From assembly GCA_965222725.1 (NCBI GenBank), contig OZ244969.1, positions 5,704,001 through 5,768,000 of the forward strand: DNA of 64,000 nucleotides, given 5' to 3'. The translations under genes and the position numbers were made by a program. Origin of the DNA: GCA-2748575 sp965222725. GTDB lineage: Bacteria > Pseudomonadota > Gammaproteobacteria > Pseudomonadales > Ketobacteraceae. Below are positions 44,836 through 54,290 of this stretch, piece after piece. Every line of letters begins with the position of its first letter. Position 1 is the stretch's first letter. The notes under the pieces were generated by a model. It searched no databases. It was not told where the DNA came from and worked only from the letters and a program-made list of their open reading frames with translations.

Positions 44836-46005
44836 CTACCGGGATGGCAGCTTAACCATCACAGACTCACAGGGATAGGCAACACAGGCCAGTATGTAGC
44901 CGTCCTCTGCTTCATTGAACGACAGTGAATTGGGCTCGTCCATAATCACTGATCCGCTTTTCAGCTTCACCTTGCAGGTTTTACAGGTTCCCATGGCGCA
45001 ATTCGACGGGATACGCAGATTATGGCGTTGCGCAGTTTCCAGAATGGTCTCCACCTGGCGCTGTCGTATATGGGTGATTCCTCCCAGCAATCCCGGCCGG
45101 TAGAAAGTCACTACCCTGGGTTTAAGCTCCGAACCGGTATCAATGGCAGGCGTATTGCCAAACAGTTCCACTTTCACCTGTTCCTCAGTAACGCCTGCTT
45201 CCTCAAAGGCACTCAGCAAACTGCGGGTCAATCCCTGAGGCGCACAGACATACACAAAGGTTTGCGCCGGGTCTGCCATCTGGTCCAACACCGTTTGCGG
45301 GGTAAGGTTTCTTTCCCGGCGCCCGCCCTGGCGGGTATAAAAATAGGTAACGGAAAAGCTCTTGTAATACTTTTCCATGTGATCCAGGGATTTCCGGTAG
45401 ATCACATCGCTGCTGGTGCGATTGCTGTAAAGCAACCGGATATCGGCCTGCTCGTTCTTGGCCAGCATATCCTTGATCAGCGCAAATACCGGGGCGATAC
45501 CGGAACCACCTGCCACCATGATGTAGCGCTTGTCATAGGGGTGATCCGGGGGCAAGGTGAAATCACCCATGGGGTCTTCAATGGAAAACACATCACCCAC
45601 TTTCAGATTGCGGGTGAGCACACGGGATACCCGCCCCTGAAATACGTTCTTCACGGTGATCGCCATTTCCTGTTCTTCCGGCGATGATGTCAGCGAATAG
45701 CAACGCTGGAAAATGGCACCGCCCAGCTGAATGGCCACGCGCACGTACTGACCGGCACGGTAATGAATGCGATAACCTTCCATTGGCTGGAAGCGGACGG
45801 TGACCGTATCATCGGTCTCTTTGAGAATCTGGGTAACCTGAACCGGGTAGCTGGTATCACGGATGGAAACTTTTTCGCTGGGCGCATCAGCCTGCATCAA
45901 GGCCGGCACGCGATCCAGAACGGCATCGGGTACAGAGGCACGAATACGCTTCAGCAGCCTTTTCTGTACTCGCTTACCCAAGGATTGTTGATCTTTAGAA
46001 CTCAA
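44836..46005 (-). CDS. Flavin-binding ferredoxin reductase with C-terminal 2Fe-2S domain
   Basis: A 389-residue one-component reductase. After about 50 residues comes the FAD-binding domain with the RxYS-type motif (QRCYSLTSSP), then the NAD(P)-binding domain (IMVAGGSGIAPVFALIKD and YVCAPQGL), then a plant-type ferredoxin domain with Cys ligands in CAMGTCKTC and a fourth Cys in ILACVAYP. This is the order of phenol-hydroxylase-like reductases and Hmp/PaaE-type enzymes. It would feed electrons to an oxygenase such as a desaturase or P450; none is adjacent. Confidence 0.9.
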   Translation of the reverse strand: MSSKDQQSLGKRVQKRLLKRIRASVPDAVLDRVPALMQADAPSEKVSIRDTSYPVQVTQILKETDDTVTVRFQPMEGYRIHYRAGQYVRVAIQLGGAIFQRCYSLTSSPEEQEMAITVKNVFQGRVSRVLTRNLKVGDVFSIEDPMGDFTLPPDHPYDKRYIMVAGGSGIAPVFALIKDMLAKNEQADIRLLYSNRTSSDVIYRKSLDHMEKYYKSFSVTYFYTRQGGRRERNLTPQTVLDQMADPAQTFVYVCAPQGLTRSLLSAFEEAGVTEEQVKVELFGNTPAIDTGSELKPRVVTFYRPGLLGGITHIRQRQVETILETAQRHNLRIPSNCAMGTCKTCKVKLKSGSVIMDEPNSLSFNEAEDGYILACVAYPCESVMVKLPSR

Positions 46006-46154
46006 ATACGCCCCCTACTACCTTTCTGCCCCGCTGGCGCTGTGACAGACCCGGTGTTTTGACTAACCCGGTATAGTTACTTCAGCATTTGCCCGGCCAG
46101 CAGAGATTCATTATGCTTTTTTGAACTGCAGGTATTCGGCAAAGGCCCTATGTT

Positions 46155-47537
46155 ATGACGAACAACGCGCTTTACCAAGCACTTAATGGCCTGCTGGGAA
46201 CAGGCTTTACCCGCGCACAGAGTGAGCGGGATCACCACAGCCATGACGAATCCTGGCATACCGCCTGCGCACCTCAGGCTGTTTGTTATGCCACCTCCAG
46301 CGATGAAGTAAGCCGCATCCTGCAATTATGCCGGCAACACCGGACACCGGTCACCGCCTTTGGCACCGGCACCAGTGTAGAAGGCCAGTCCATCCCCCAC
46401 CCGCAAGGCATCAGCCTGGATCTGTCCCGGATGAACCGGATACTGGCCATCAACAGCGACGATCTGAGCTGCCGGGTAGAAGCCGGCGTAACCCGCAAGC
46501 AACTGAATCAGGCCCTGGCCAGCCAGTGTCTGTTCTTTCCCATTGATCCGGGTGCCGATGCCTCGCTGGGAGGCATGTGTGCCACCCGGGCCTCGGGGAC
46601 CAATGCCGTGCGCTATGGCACCATGAAAGACAATGTGCTCAGCCTGAAAGTGGTTACAGCATCGGGAGATATCATTGAAACCGGCACCCAGGCGCGGAAA
46701 TCCTCCGCGGGCCTGGATCTTACCAGTCTGATGATTGGCTCCGAAGGCACCCTGGGCGTTATTACAGAAATCAGCCTGAAATTACAGGGCATACCGGAAG
46801 AATCCGCTGCGGCCCGTCTGTGCTTTGATGAGCTGGCCAGTGCCACCGCCCTGGTAACCCAGGTGCTGCAACTGGGTATTCCCATTGCCCGCATAGAATT
46901 GCTCGACAGCACCCAGATACAGGCCGTTAATGCCTACTGCAAGCTGGATCTGCCGGAGGCCCCCACGCTTTTCCTTGAGTTTCATGGCAGCGCGGCGGGT
47001 GTGCGGGAACAGGTGGCGCAGGTGGAAGAACTGGCAGCGGCGTTGACGCCACACCCTTTGGTCTGGTCCGTGCATCAGGAAGAAAAGAACCGCCTCTGGG
47101 AGGCCCGGCATCAGGCCCTGTACGCAGCACGAAATCTGATACCCAATGCCAGCGTATGGACCACCGATGTGTGCGTTCCCCTGTCCCGTCTGAGTGACTG
47201 CCTGCTGGAGACCCGGCAGGACCTGGACGACACCGGCTTACTGGCCCCAATTGTGGGCCACGTGGGCGATGGTAACTTTCATGCCCTGATTGTATTGCCC
47301 GAAGGTGATACCGACACGCTGGAGAAAGCCCGGGCGGCCAATGAACGGCTTGTAGAAAGAGCCATTGCCTGCGGTGGCACCTGTACGGGGGAGCATGGTA
47401 TCGGACTGGGGAAACTGGCGGCCCTGCAACGCCAGCACCCGGATACCCTGCCACTCATGCGGCAGATCAAACAGGCACTGGACCCGGACAACATCCTGAA
47501 CCCGGGCAAACTGTACGGGCCGGAGTGCGCGACGTGA
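46155..47537 (+). CDS. FAD-linked D-lactate dehydrogenase-like oxidase
   Basis: A 460-residue flavoprotein of the GlcD/LDHD family. The FAD-binding PCMH domain runs from about residue 35 (PQAVCYATSSDEV, VTAFGTGTSVEGQ, DPGADASLGGMCATRASGTNAVRYG) to 210 (SEGTLGVITEISLKL). The C-terminal half carries GHVGDGNFHALI and GGTCTGEHGIGLGK, with the metal-binding His. It matches mitochondrial/bacterial cytochrome-linked D-lactate dehydrogenases, though glycolate or other D-2-hydroxyacid substrates are possible. The next gene overlaps its stop by four bases. Confidence 0.9.
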   Translation: MTNNALYQALNGLLGTGFTRAQSERDHHSHDESWHTACAPQAVCYATSSDEVSRILQLCRQHRTPVTAFGTGTSVEGQSIPHPQGISLDLSRMNRILAINSDDLSCRVEAGVTRKQLNQALASQCLFFPIDPGADASLGGMCATRASGTNAVRYGTMKDNVLSLKVVTASGDIIETGTQARKSSAGLDLTSLMIGSEGTLGVITEISLKLQGIPEESAAARLCFDELASATALVTQVLQLGIPIARIELLDSTQIQAVNAYCKLDLPEAPTLFLEFHGSAAGVREQVAQVEELAAALTPHPLVWSVHQEEKNRLWEARHQALYAARNLIPNASVWTTDVCVPLSRLSDCLLETRQDLDDTGLLAPIVGHVGDGNFHALIVLPEGDTDTLEKARAANERLVERAIACGGTCTGEHGIGLGKLAALQRQHPDTLPLMRQIKQALDPDNILNPGKLYGPECAT

Positions 47538-48007
47538 CCAGGCCACTGACGCCCTGTATCGGCATCTGCTCCACCAGCATTGGTGATCCTGTCTGCCGCG
47601 GCTGCAAGCGGTTCAATCATGAAGTGTTTCACTGGAACGGCTACACCACCGGGGAAAAACAGAATGTTCTCAAGCGGCTGGAAGATTTACTGGAACGGGT
47701 AATGGGGCGCTACCTGACCGTAACCGATGAAGCCCCGCTGGAAAGTTTTCTGAAAGCTGAAGCAGCCCGCCCTTCAGCCCTGACAGGCAATGCAGCAAAA
47801 GCCTTGCTGGTGTTGCGCCTGCTGAATGATCAGCGGATCACTGCAGATAAACCTGACCTGCTGAAGTCTCTGGGTTTGATTCCGCAGGAAGACTTTCAAA
47901 GTATGGGCCCAACAGAATTGTTTCGCCTGATTGAGCAGGATTACTACGCTCTGGCATTGGCTTATTACGATGCCAATTTTCTGCGGGCTTATCAGCAAGA
48001 CGGCTAA
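47534..48007 (+). CDS. DUF1289 domain protein
   Basis: A protein of about 157 residues starting with a GTG whose bases overlap the previous stop (GTGA); another in-frame GTG lies at 47525. The N-terminal CIGICSTSIGDPVCRGCKRF with four Cys is the DUF1289 motif, probably a zinc or iron-sulfur site. The C-terminal helical part is not recognisable. Coupling with the D-lactate dehydrogenase suggests a partner or regulatory role, but this is inference. Confidence 0.85.
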   Translation: MTRPLTPCIGICSTSIGDPVCRGCKRFNHEVFHWNGYTTGEKQNVLKRLEDLLERVMGRYLTVTDEAPLESFLKAEAARPSALTGNAAKALLVLRLLNDQRITADKPDLLKSLGLIPQEDFQSMGPTELFRLIEQDYYALALAYYDANFLRAYQQDG

Positions 48008-48011
48008 AACA

Positions 48012-49832
48012 TCAGGCGTAATATTCCCCGTAACGGTCACGAATGTATTGATTCAGTTGTGCCGAGCCGGTGGTAAAAGCAATTCCTGCTACCTGACTAC
48101 CCCACAATTTGCTCTGGGTCCAGCGCACCACTCCTTCTATCTTGCCAATCACAGGCGATTCCAGCTGAATATGATCGCCCAGTGACAATTGCTCACGACA
48201 CTGAATACGTGCACCTTTGGTGGACAGATTACGAATATTGATACGGTATTCGCCATTGCCGGCTTTGAGGCGGGAAATCAGCAAATCTTCCACACGGGGA
48301 CTCTGGCGCAAGGCCGCCAGCAATTGCTTGCGCTGAATTTCCTGAATGGAATAGCTGATACCCCAGGCCACCAGCAATCCTTTAAAGAACCCGATCAGGC
48401 TCAGCATCATAAACTTCCAGTCATTATTGATGACATAGTTGTAGACCGAATCCGCTTCTCTGGCATCTTCCCAACTGAAAGCAATGGAAATCAGTGGCTG
48501 CAACACGGCCATGGCCACCGCAAAATAAACACCATGCACCAGAGAGGCCAGCAACACTTCCCGATGATCATGGCTGGTAGTATCCAGCGCCTTGATCACA
48601 ATAATGGACAGGGTGGAAAAGGACATGGCCAGAATCAGGCGCGCATAAGGCAGGTCATTACTGCGCTGACTGAGATCGCTCACAATCTGGAAATAAATAA
48701 AGGATGCCAGCGTAGCCACAAATACCGTCAGCAAGTAGGTATAAGTTCCCGGGGGCCCGCTTCTGGAAGGCAGCTTCTTCATTAACATACCCACAAAAAT
48801 AGCCACACCAAAAGCCACAAAGCTGCCGGTAGCCCAGCTCAGTATCCTGTCCATTGTCATAAAGTTAATGGGAATGGTGGCATCAATCACGCCAATCAAA
48901 GCGAAGGTGGACAGACCGGATACCAGCAATACCACTGCCAGGCACCAGATAACCGCATCCTTGATACTGACTTCGGTATAGTCATGGTGATTGATCACAA
49001 AGCCAAGATTTTTAAAGCTGGTATATTGCTCCTCTTTTTTGGGATATTTTTTTACCAGGTATTTGCAGATATTCACCAGAAAATGCACAGACAACTTGTC
49101 CAGCTCTTCTTTCTGGGCAAGCACCTCCTTGTCATTATGGTCTGACAGCTGAATAACACGCCCCAGTTCCATCAGACGGTTTTCTTTCAAACGCATATCA
49201 TCCAGCGACAATCCCTTGCAAACGTCCTCAACAATCATGAACAGGGTGACACATTTGATGTAGTACCAGTTAATGGTGCGGTGTCTTTTCTCTTCTTCAA
49301 TATTCTCAATAATTTCCAGCCAGTAGGGGTTCCTCGGGCTTCCCCATAACGACCCATCCTCTCCCCGCACCAGATTCTGGCGAATGCGCTGCTGGTAGCG
49401 TTCCGGTGGCATAAAGTTATCGGACTGGGAAATGCTTTGCATGATATCTTCCACCGCTCTCGGAATTCTGGCCCACTGATGCAACTGCTGGCGCCACTGT
49501 TCGTCGTAGGTAGACAGCTTTTGCTGGGCCAGCGCGGCTATCACAATCACACTGCAAACGATGTAGGAATTATTTTCCAGCACGGCATTTTTGAATTCTT
49601 CCGAAATGGGAATAAGGGTGAGCAGTTCCGGTGAACTGTAGAGAGCCAGGGTAAGAATGAAATAGGTGAATACATAAATCAGGCAGTAACCCCGGTAGCG
49701 CATGGCATCAATGTAATCGCTGGGCTTGCCGGTAAAGAGCGCACTCTGGCCGGTGGGCCAGCGATTAAAGCGCGAGCCGATCACCAACAAGAGGATGAAG
49801 GCACTGATGGCAATATCTAATGCTGAATTCAT
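48012..49832 (-). CDS. Polytopic membrane protein with C-terminal PilZ domain
   Basis: A 606-residue inner-membrane protein. There are three spans in the first 110 residues (ALDIAISAFILLLVIGS; GYCLIYVFTYFILTLALYSS; IVCSVIVIAALA), a cytosolic helical region of about 200 residues, about six more spans at 310-500, and a PilZ domain at about 515-600. The domain has YRINIRNLSTKGARI (the NxSxxG half of the c-di-GMP motif) and VVRWTQSKLWGSQVAGIAF; the preceding Arg-rich half is degenerate. It may sense c-di-GMP. No family name is known to me. It stops four bases from the convergent DUF1289 gene. Confidence 0.8.
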   Translation of the reverse strand: MNSALDIAISAFILLLVIGSRFNRWPTGQSALFTGKPSDYIDAMRYRGYCLIYVFTYFILTLALYSSPELLTLIPISEEFKNAVLENNSYIVCSVIVIAALAQQKLSTYDEQWRQQLHQWARIPRAVEDIMQSISQSDNFMPPERYQQRIRQNLVRGEDGSLWGSPRNPYWLEIIENIEEEKRHRTINWYYIKCVTLFMIVEDVCKGLSLDDMRLKENRLMELGRVIQLSDHNDKEVLAQKEELDKLSVHFLVNICKYLVKKYPKKEEQYTSFKNLGFVINHHDYTEVSIKDAVIWCLAVVLLVSGLSTFALIGVIDATIPINFMTMDRILSWATGSFVAFGVAIFVGMLMKKLPSRSGPPGTYTYLLTVFVATLASFIYFQIVSDLSQRSNDLPYARLILAMSFSTLSIIVIKALDTTSHDHREVLLASLVHGVYFAVAMAVLQPLISIAFSWEDAREADSVYNYVINNDWKFMMLSLIGFFKGLLVAWGISYSIQEIQRKQLLAALRQSPRVEDLLISRLKAGNGEYRINIRNLSTKGARIQCREQLSLGDHIQLESPVIGKIEGVVRWTQSKLWGSQVAGIAFTTGSAQLNQYIRDRYGEYYA

Positions 49833-50124
49833 TCTGTTCCCTCGACAGTTAATTCATCAGAAGGCCTCGAATGCCGTTTTCACAGCTGTTCAATACTGCG
49901 CCTAATAAGTTTATTAGATCAAAAACACCGCTCTTTCAACCACCCGATTGGAGGAGGCAGAGGGAAAACACCTATAAGCTTATACCAATCCGTTGGCGGA
50001 GAGTGGATAAATCCTGTAAGCGGTTAGAAAACCGCCAGGTTTTTAAAGGAAGGTCAGACGTGAAAATGTACCCGGCAAGCCTATATTGCCGGTAGCGATA
50101 AGCTGGTAACAAAAAAGACTAGGA

Positions 50125-50442
50125 TTATTCTTCGCTCCAGAATCGTCGCAACTGAAAGGAACAGTACCCCACGGCCACAAACAGATTGATCAGACAGCTG
50201 GACTGGGACGCGTTTTTGATTTCTGCAGGCGTCAGCTTTTCATTGGCAAGTGTTGATTCCGGAAAACCGAACAGTGCCAGCGACACCATCAGCGCACCTA
50301 TCACCAGCACCCCAACCAACATGACAACGAAGGCACGGTTACGGTTTACCATGCCTTTGATCGCGGCCCACTCGATCATGCCGTTCAGCGCACTGCATAA
50401 CACCCAGGTTAACAATGCACTGCCTACCAGAAATCCAGCCAT
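50125..50442 (-). CDS. Small hypothetical membrane protein (105 aa)
   Basis: Three predicted spans: FLVGSALLTWVLCSALNGM, FVVMLVGVLVIGALMVSLALF and CLINLFVAVGYCSFQL. No known motif. It starts 24 bases after prfC's stop on the same strand and could share its transcript. Confidence 0.6.
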   Translation of the reverse strand: MAGFLVGSALLTWVLCSALNGMIEWAAIKGMVNRNRAFVVMLVGVLVIGALMVSLALFGFPESTLANEKLTPAEIKNASQSSCLINLFVAVGYCSFQLRRFWSEE

Positions 50443-50465
50443 ACTCCCTGCCTGTAGTTAATCAA

Positions 50466-52043
50466 TTAGTGTTCGCGGGTTTTTCGGAATTCAATATCCG
50501 GCCAGCGCTCGATGGTCAGATCCAGATTAACCCGGGTCGGTGCCAGATAAGTGAGGTAACCGCCACCATCAATGGCCAGATTATCGTGACATTTCTTTTT
50601 GAATTCTTCGAGCTTTTTGGCATCAGAGCAATACACCCAGCGGGCGGTCGCTACGCTGATATTGTCATAGGCGCAATCCACTTTGTACTCGTCTTTCAGA
50701 CGGGCAGCCACCACATCAAACTGCAGCACACCCACTGCGCCGACGATGACATCATTGTTGCGCAACGGCATAAACACCTGGGTAGCGCCTTCTTCCGACA
50801 ACTGGGTAATACCTTTCTGCAGCTGTTTGCTTTTTAAAGGATCTTTCAGCTGCACGCGGCGGAACAATTCCGGCGCAAAGTGCGGAATGCCGGAGAAATT
50901 GACTTTTTCACCGGCGGTAAAGGTATCACCAATCTGAATGGTGCCGTGATTGTGCAACCCGATAATATCTCCGGGCCAGGCTTCCTCAAGATGCGCCCGC
51001 TCGCCGGCAAGAAACGTCAACGCATCGGAGACGCGAATATCCTTGCCGATACGCACATGGTGCATCTTCATGCCCTTTTCATAATGACCGGAACAGACCC
51101 GCAGGAAAGCAATGCGGTCCCGGTGTTTGGGATCCATGTTTGCCTGAATCTTGAAAACAAACCCGGAAAACTTTTCATCTTCCGGGGTCACTGTGGCGCC
51201 ATCGGTTTCCCGGGGCTGAGGGGTTGGCGCCCACTCCACCAGGCCATCCAGCATATGATCCACACCAAAGTTACCCAACGCAGTACCAAAAAATACCGGT
51301 GTCAGCTGGCCGGCAAGAAACTCTTCCTGGCTGAACTCATGACTGGCACCCAGCACCAGTTCCAGCTCTTCACGTAAATCGTCCGCCAGGTTGCCCACCG
51401 CTTCGTCCAGTTCCGGATTATCGATGCCTTTGATGGGCCGCACATCCTGAATACGGTGCCCCTGACCGGTCTGATACAGGTAAACGGTGTCTTCCAGAAT
51501 GTTATAAACCCCTTTGAACAGCTTGCCCATGCCGATGGGCCAGGTGACCGGGGAACATTTGATCTTGAGGATTTCCTCGATTTCATCCAGCAGCTCAATG
51601 GGATCGCGGATATCCCGGTCCATTTTGTTGATGAAAGACAGGATCGGGGTATCCCGCAGGCGACACACTTCCATCAGCTTGATGGTGCGTGGCTCGACAC
51701 CTTTGGCACCGTCAATCACCATCAGGGCAGAATCTACCGCCGTGAGCGTGCGGTAGGTATCTTCAGAAAAGTCCTCGTGCCCGGGGGTATCCAGCAGATT
51801 CACAATGGCATCGCCATAAGGGAACTGCATCACCGAGGTGGTCACCGATATACCCCGCTCCTTTTCCATCTGCATCCAGTCGGAAGTCGCGTGGCGGTCG
51901 GAACCCCGGCCTTTCACCGTGCCCGCCACCTTGATCTGGTTTCCGTACAGCAGCAGCTTTTCGGTAATGGTGGTTTTACCCGCATCGGGGTGGGAAATAA
52001 TGGCGAAGGTACGACGCTTTCTGACTTCGTCAAGCTGACTCAT
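50466..52043 (-). CDS. prfC: Peptide chain release factor 3
   Basis: A 525-residue translational GTPase that recycles release factors RF1 and RF2. The G1 is HPDAGKTT, G3 DTPGHEDF and G4 NKMD, followed by family segments RDPIELLDEIE, LFKGVYN and, in the C-terminal half, GVLQFDVVAARL. The length is normal (E. coli 529). In E. coli the same neighbourhood holds holD and rimI, as here. Confidence 0.97.
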   Translation of the reverse strand: MSQLDEVRKRRTFAIISHPDAGKTTITEKLLLYGNQIKVAGTVKGRGSDRHATSDWMQMEKERGISVTTSVMQFPYGDAIVNLLDTPGHEDFSEDTYRTLTAVDSALMVIDGAKGVEPRTIKLMEVCRLRDTPILSFINKMDRDIRDPIELLDEIEEILKIKCSPVTWPIGMGKLFKGVYNILEDTVYLYQTGQGHRIQDVRPIKGIDNPELDEAVGNLADDLREELELVLGASHEFSQEEFLAGQLTPVFFGTALGNFGVDHMLDGLVEWAPTPQPRETDGATVTPEDEKFSGFVFKIQANMDPKHRDRIAFLRVCSGHYEKGMKMHHVRIGKDIRVSDALTFLAGERAHLEEAWPGDIIGLHNHGTIQIGDTFTAGEKVNFSGIPHFAPELFRRVQLKDPLKSKQLQKGITQLSEEGATQVFMPLRNNDVIVGAVGVLQFDVVAARLKDEYKVDCAYDNISVATARWVYCSDAKKLEEFKKKCHDNLAIDGGGYLTYLAPTRVNLDLTIERWPDIEFRKTREH

Positions 52044-52199
52044 AGGAACTGGAACTCATTGGACTGGAGGTAGAAGCAAGGAAGGCGCGATTATACCCAA
52101 TTACCGGCAATGACTTAAACAGATGGGCAAGAAACTATCAGATGGCAAAACAATTATGGCCGACAGGAGGAGCAGCCAGGGACGGGATGCATGGGTATT

Positions 52200-52223
52200 G
52201 GGGCCAGCCAGGGTGCTGGCCCC
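52200..52223 (-). terminator. GC-rich hairpin after the 171-residue membrane gene
   Basis: GGGGCCAGC and GCTGGCCCC form a perfect 9-bp stem with a 6-base loop, 10 bases after the stop. No T-run follows, so termination efficiency is uncertain. Confidence 0.45.
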
Positions 52224-52233
52224 GGTGTCAGAT

Positions 52234-52749
52234 TCAGAAGAACTCCCGGTAACGGGCATCTTCCCCCTGATAGGTGGCTTCGTGGTGCTTCTGGAACATG
52301 ATGTCTTTGGCTTTCTGCTCCTGGTCGTCATCATAGGTGTCCACCATCAGCAGGGTTTCTCCGTGATCGATGGCATCATGAAAACGCTCAATGTGGTGGT
52401 TTTCTCTGGAAATTCCCACCATACCGCCGGCCCAGCCGCCAAAGAAGGCAAACAGCATCCACACAAACAGCAATATCTGCAGGTTAAGGTGAGCACTCAG
52501 GCTGGTGGCGCCCAGTACCACCGTAAAAAGTACCCCGCAGGCCAAGCCCACCAATGCACCGTATAAGCCGGAGTGCCCGATATCCCGTTCTTCAAAGATA
52601 TTGGTTTTGGGAACCTGAAGCGTGTCCAGTGACACAAAGTCGCGATTGAGAAAATGCAGCTGACCGGTACTCATCCCCGTGGCGAGCAAGTCGTCGGAAA
52701 TGCCCCTGGCCGGTAACGTACCGTTAAACAGATAGTAGATACGTTTCAT
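52234..52749 (-). CDS. Two-span membrane protein, stress-type (171 aa)
   Basis: A 171-residue protein starting at 52749 behind a strong AGGGAGGTC ribosome-binding site; a longer frame reaching 53142 is an artefact overlapping rimI. Two Gly-rich spans (LYGALVGLACGVLFTVVLGA; LQILLFVWMLFAFFGGWAGGMVG) lie at its centre, with soluble ends. This pattern, with an N-terminal YLFNGTLPARGI strand, resembles the DUF1269/general stress-type fold, but no function is assigned. Confidence 0.75.
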   Translation of the reverse strand: MKRIYYLFNGTLPARGISDDLLATGMSTGQLHFLNRDFVSLDTLQVPKTNIFEERDIGHSGLYGALVGLACGVLFTVVLGATSLSAHLNLQILLFVWMLFAFFGGWAGGMVGISRENHHIERFHDAIDHGETLLMVDTYDDDQEQKAKDIMFQKHHEATYQGEDARYREFF

Positions 52750-52889
52750 GGTGACCTCCCTGAACTGAGTCTTGTTATGAAGAGCAGCTATACGGTTACA
52801 CGATTTGAGTATACTCAACTCAATTAAGGGATGTCTTGACGCTGGAAGGATTGTTTTTTTATATGGATAGCTCGACTGGATATAAAGCA

Positions 52890-53354
52890 TCAGAGAGCGA
52901 GCGCCATCACAATGGCGTCCTCTCTGCCATCGGCATCGGGGTAATAATTCTTGCGGCGCCCCACCTGCTGAAAACCGAAGGTTTCGTACAGGCGGATTGC
53001 GGCAGGATTGGAAGGCCGGACTTCCAGAAAGGCCTGTTCGGCACCGAAAAACCTGGCTTGATCCAGCATGTAACGCAGCAGCTGCCTGGCAATACCACGA
53101 CCCCGCAGTGTTGTATCCACACAGATATTCAGAACATGGCATTCACCCACCGCCACGGTCACCACCGCGTAGGCGCAAACTCGCCCGGCTTCGTCCTCCA
53201 CCAGTTTGCACAGGTAACCACCGTTGATGCAGTCACGAAATATGCCTTCGCTCCAGGGGAAAGGATAGGAGGCCAGCTCCACCGCTCTGACCTTGTCCAG
53301 ATGGGCCTCGGACATATCCAGGATCTGCCAGCCTTCGGGTAGTTCAACCGCCAT
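52890..53354 (-). CDS. rimI: Ribosomal protein S18 alanine N-acetyltransferase
   Basis: A 154-residue GNAT enzyme that acetylates the N-terminal alanine of ribosomal protein S18. It has the N-terminal VELASYPFPWSEGIFRDC, the acetyl-CoA pyrophosphate loop LRGRGIARQLL, and the C-terminal NPAAIRLYETFGFQQVGRRKNYYP, all typical. It follows the probable holD by three bases, the arrangement known from Escherichia coli. Confidence 0.95.
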   Translation of the reverse strand: MAVELPEGWQILDMSEAHLDKVRAVELASYPFPWSEGIFRDCINGGYLCKLVEDEAGRVCAYAVVTVAVGECHVLNICVDTTLRGRGIARQLLRYMLDQARFFGAEQAFLEVRPSNPAAIRLYETFGFQQVGRRKNYYPDADGREDAIVMALAL

Positions 53355-53357
53355 GGA

Positions 53358-54230
53358 TCAGACGTGTCGTCCCCGCAGGGGCGCCAGCATACGCCAGGCA
53401 CGGGATTTATGGCGCCAGTCAGCCAGCATGGCATGCAGCGCAGGCGCCTGTACTGTTACCGGAGCACCGGCTTTGAGCTGCAGGCTCTGGTTCGAAAGAC
53501 CCAACGCTTCCACTGGCTGACTGCCCAGCACCAGCAGGGAGGATATGCCGGCACCGGCAAGCTTCTCATCCAGATAAGCCGTCAGGGTCTCGCGGGCTTC
53601 CGGCCAGCCCTGTTTGATGCGGGGATTGTTCACCAGTGGCCATTTGAAATACTGATAACGGCAGGCATCCAGCGGCAACTGCAATGCCTGCAGCACATCG
53701 TTCATCAGGCGGTGTTCCTGCGCGGACATATCCTTGACGCCAGGATCGCCCAGTTCGGACAGGATGGCCATTCCGGAAGACGTTTGCACCAGGGCGAAGC
53801 AGAACTCCACTTCCGGAGAAGCCGCCTGACGCGGTTTGGAGTTGGCTTGTGAACCCTGCGGCGTTGCCGGTCCTTCAGACAGATGCTCTGCCGGAATATT
53901 CACTTTGATACCGTCCGATGAAAGAACGCCGGGATCTGCTTGCGATACAGGGTGGCTTTCCACAGGCTGTGCCGGCACGGGGCGGGAAACTGCGGTGGTT
54001 TCACTGGTGGCTATACCGGGTTCAGGAGAAGCGGCGCCTGTATCTGAACCCTTGTCAAAACCTGAATCAAAGCCAGCGTCACCGGCCGGTGGCTGCCAGT
54101 TCTGCCGGGGCGGCCAGATATCCTGCTCATCCAGCACGGGGCTTTCCAGCGCACCGGGGATGGGCTCCTTCGGTACGTACTGCACTATCCCCAGGGCCTT
54201 CAGATAGGCCTGCCGTTCCACTTCAAACAA
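53358..54230 (-). CDS. holD: Probable DNA polymerase III psi subunit, long form
   Basis: A 290-residue protein three bases upstream of rimI, the position of holD in Escherichia coli. The N-terminus (YLKALGIVQYVPKEPIPGAL) parallels the E. coli LQQLGITQWSLRRPGAL. NDVLQALQLP and the C-terminal HAMLADWRHKSRAW parallel other conserved segments. The E. coli protein has only 137 residues; here about 90 low-complexity residues rich in Pro, Ser and Asp (about 45-135) are inserted after the N-terminal clamp-loader-binding segment. The identification rests on position plus short matches. Confidence 0.6.
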   Translation of the reverse strand: MFEVERQAYLKALGIVQYVPKEPIPGALESPVLDEQDIWPPRQNWQPPAGDAGFDSGFDKGSDTGAASPEPGIATSETTAVSRPVPAQPVESHPVSQADPGVLSSDGIKVNIPAEHLSEGPATPQGSQANSKPRQAASPEVEFCFALVQTSSGMAILSELGDPGVKDMSAQEHRLMNDVLQALQLPLDACRYQYFKWPLVNNPRIKQGWPEARETLTAYLDEKLAGAGISSLLVLGSQPVEALGLSNQSLQLKAGAPVTVQAPALHAMLADWRHKSRAWRMLAPLRGRHV

Positions 54231-54290
54231 AATACTTACCGCTCGCTTCCTGTTGGTGATTCCGCAAAGGTTACCACACCCGCCGCCACA

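Noticed and set aside
49871..50095. 74-codon ORF between the PilZ and small membrane protein genes
   Set aside because: No ribosome-binding site and unlike protein composition.
52750..53142. 5' extension of the 171-residue membrane protein
   Set aside because: Overlaps rimI and has no ribosome-binding site, while the ATG at 52749 has an excellent one.
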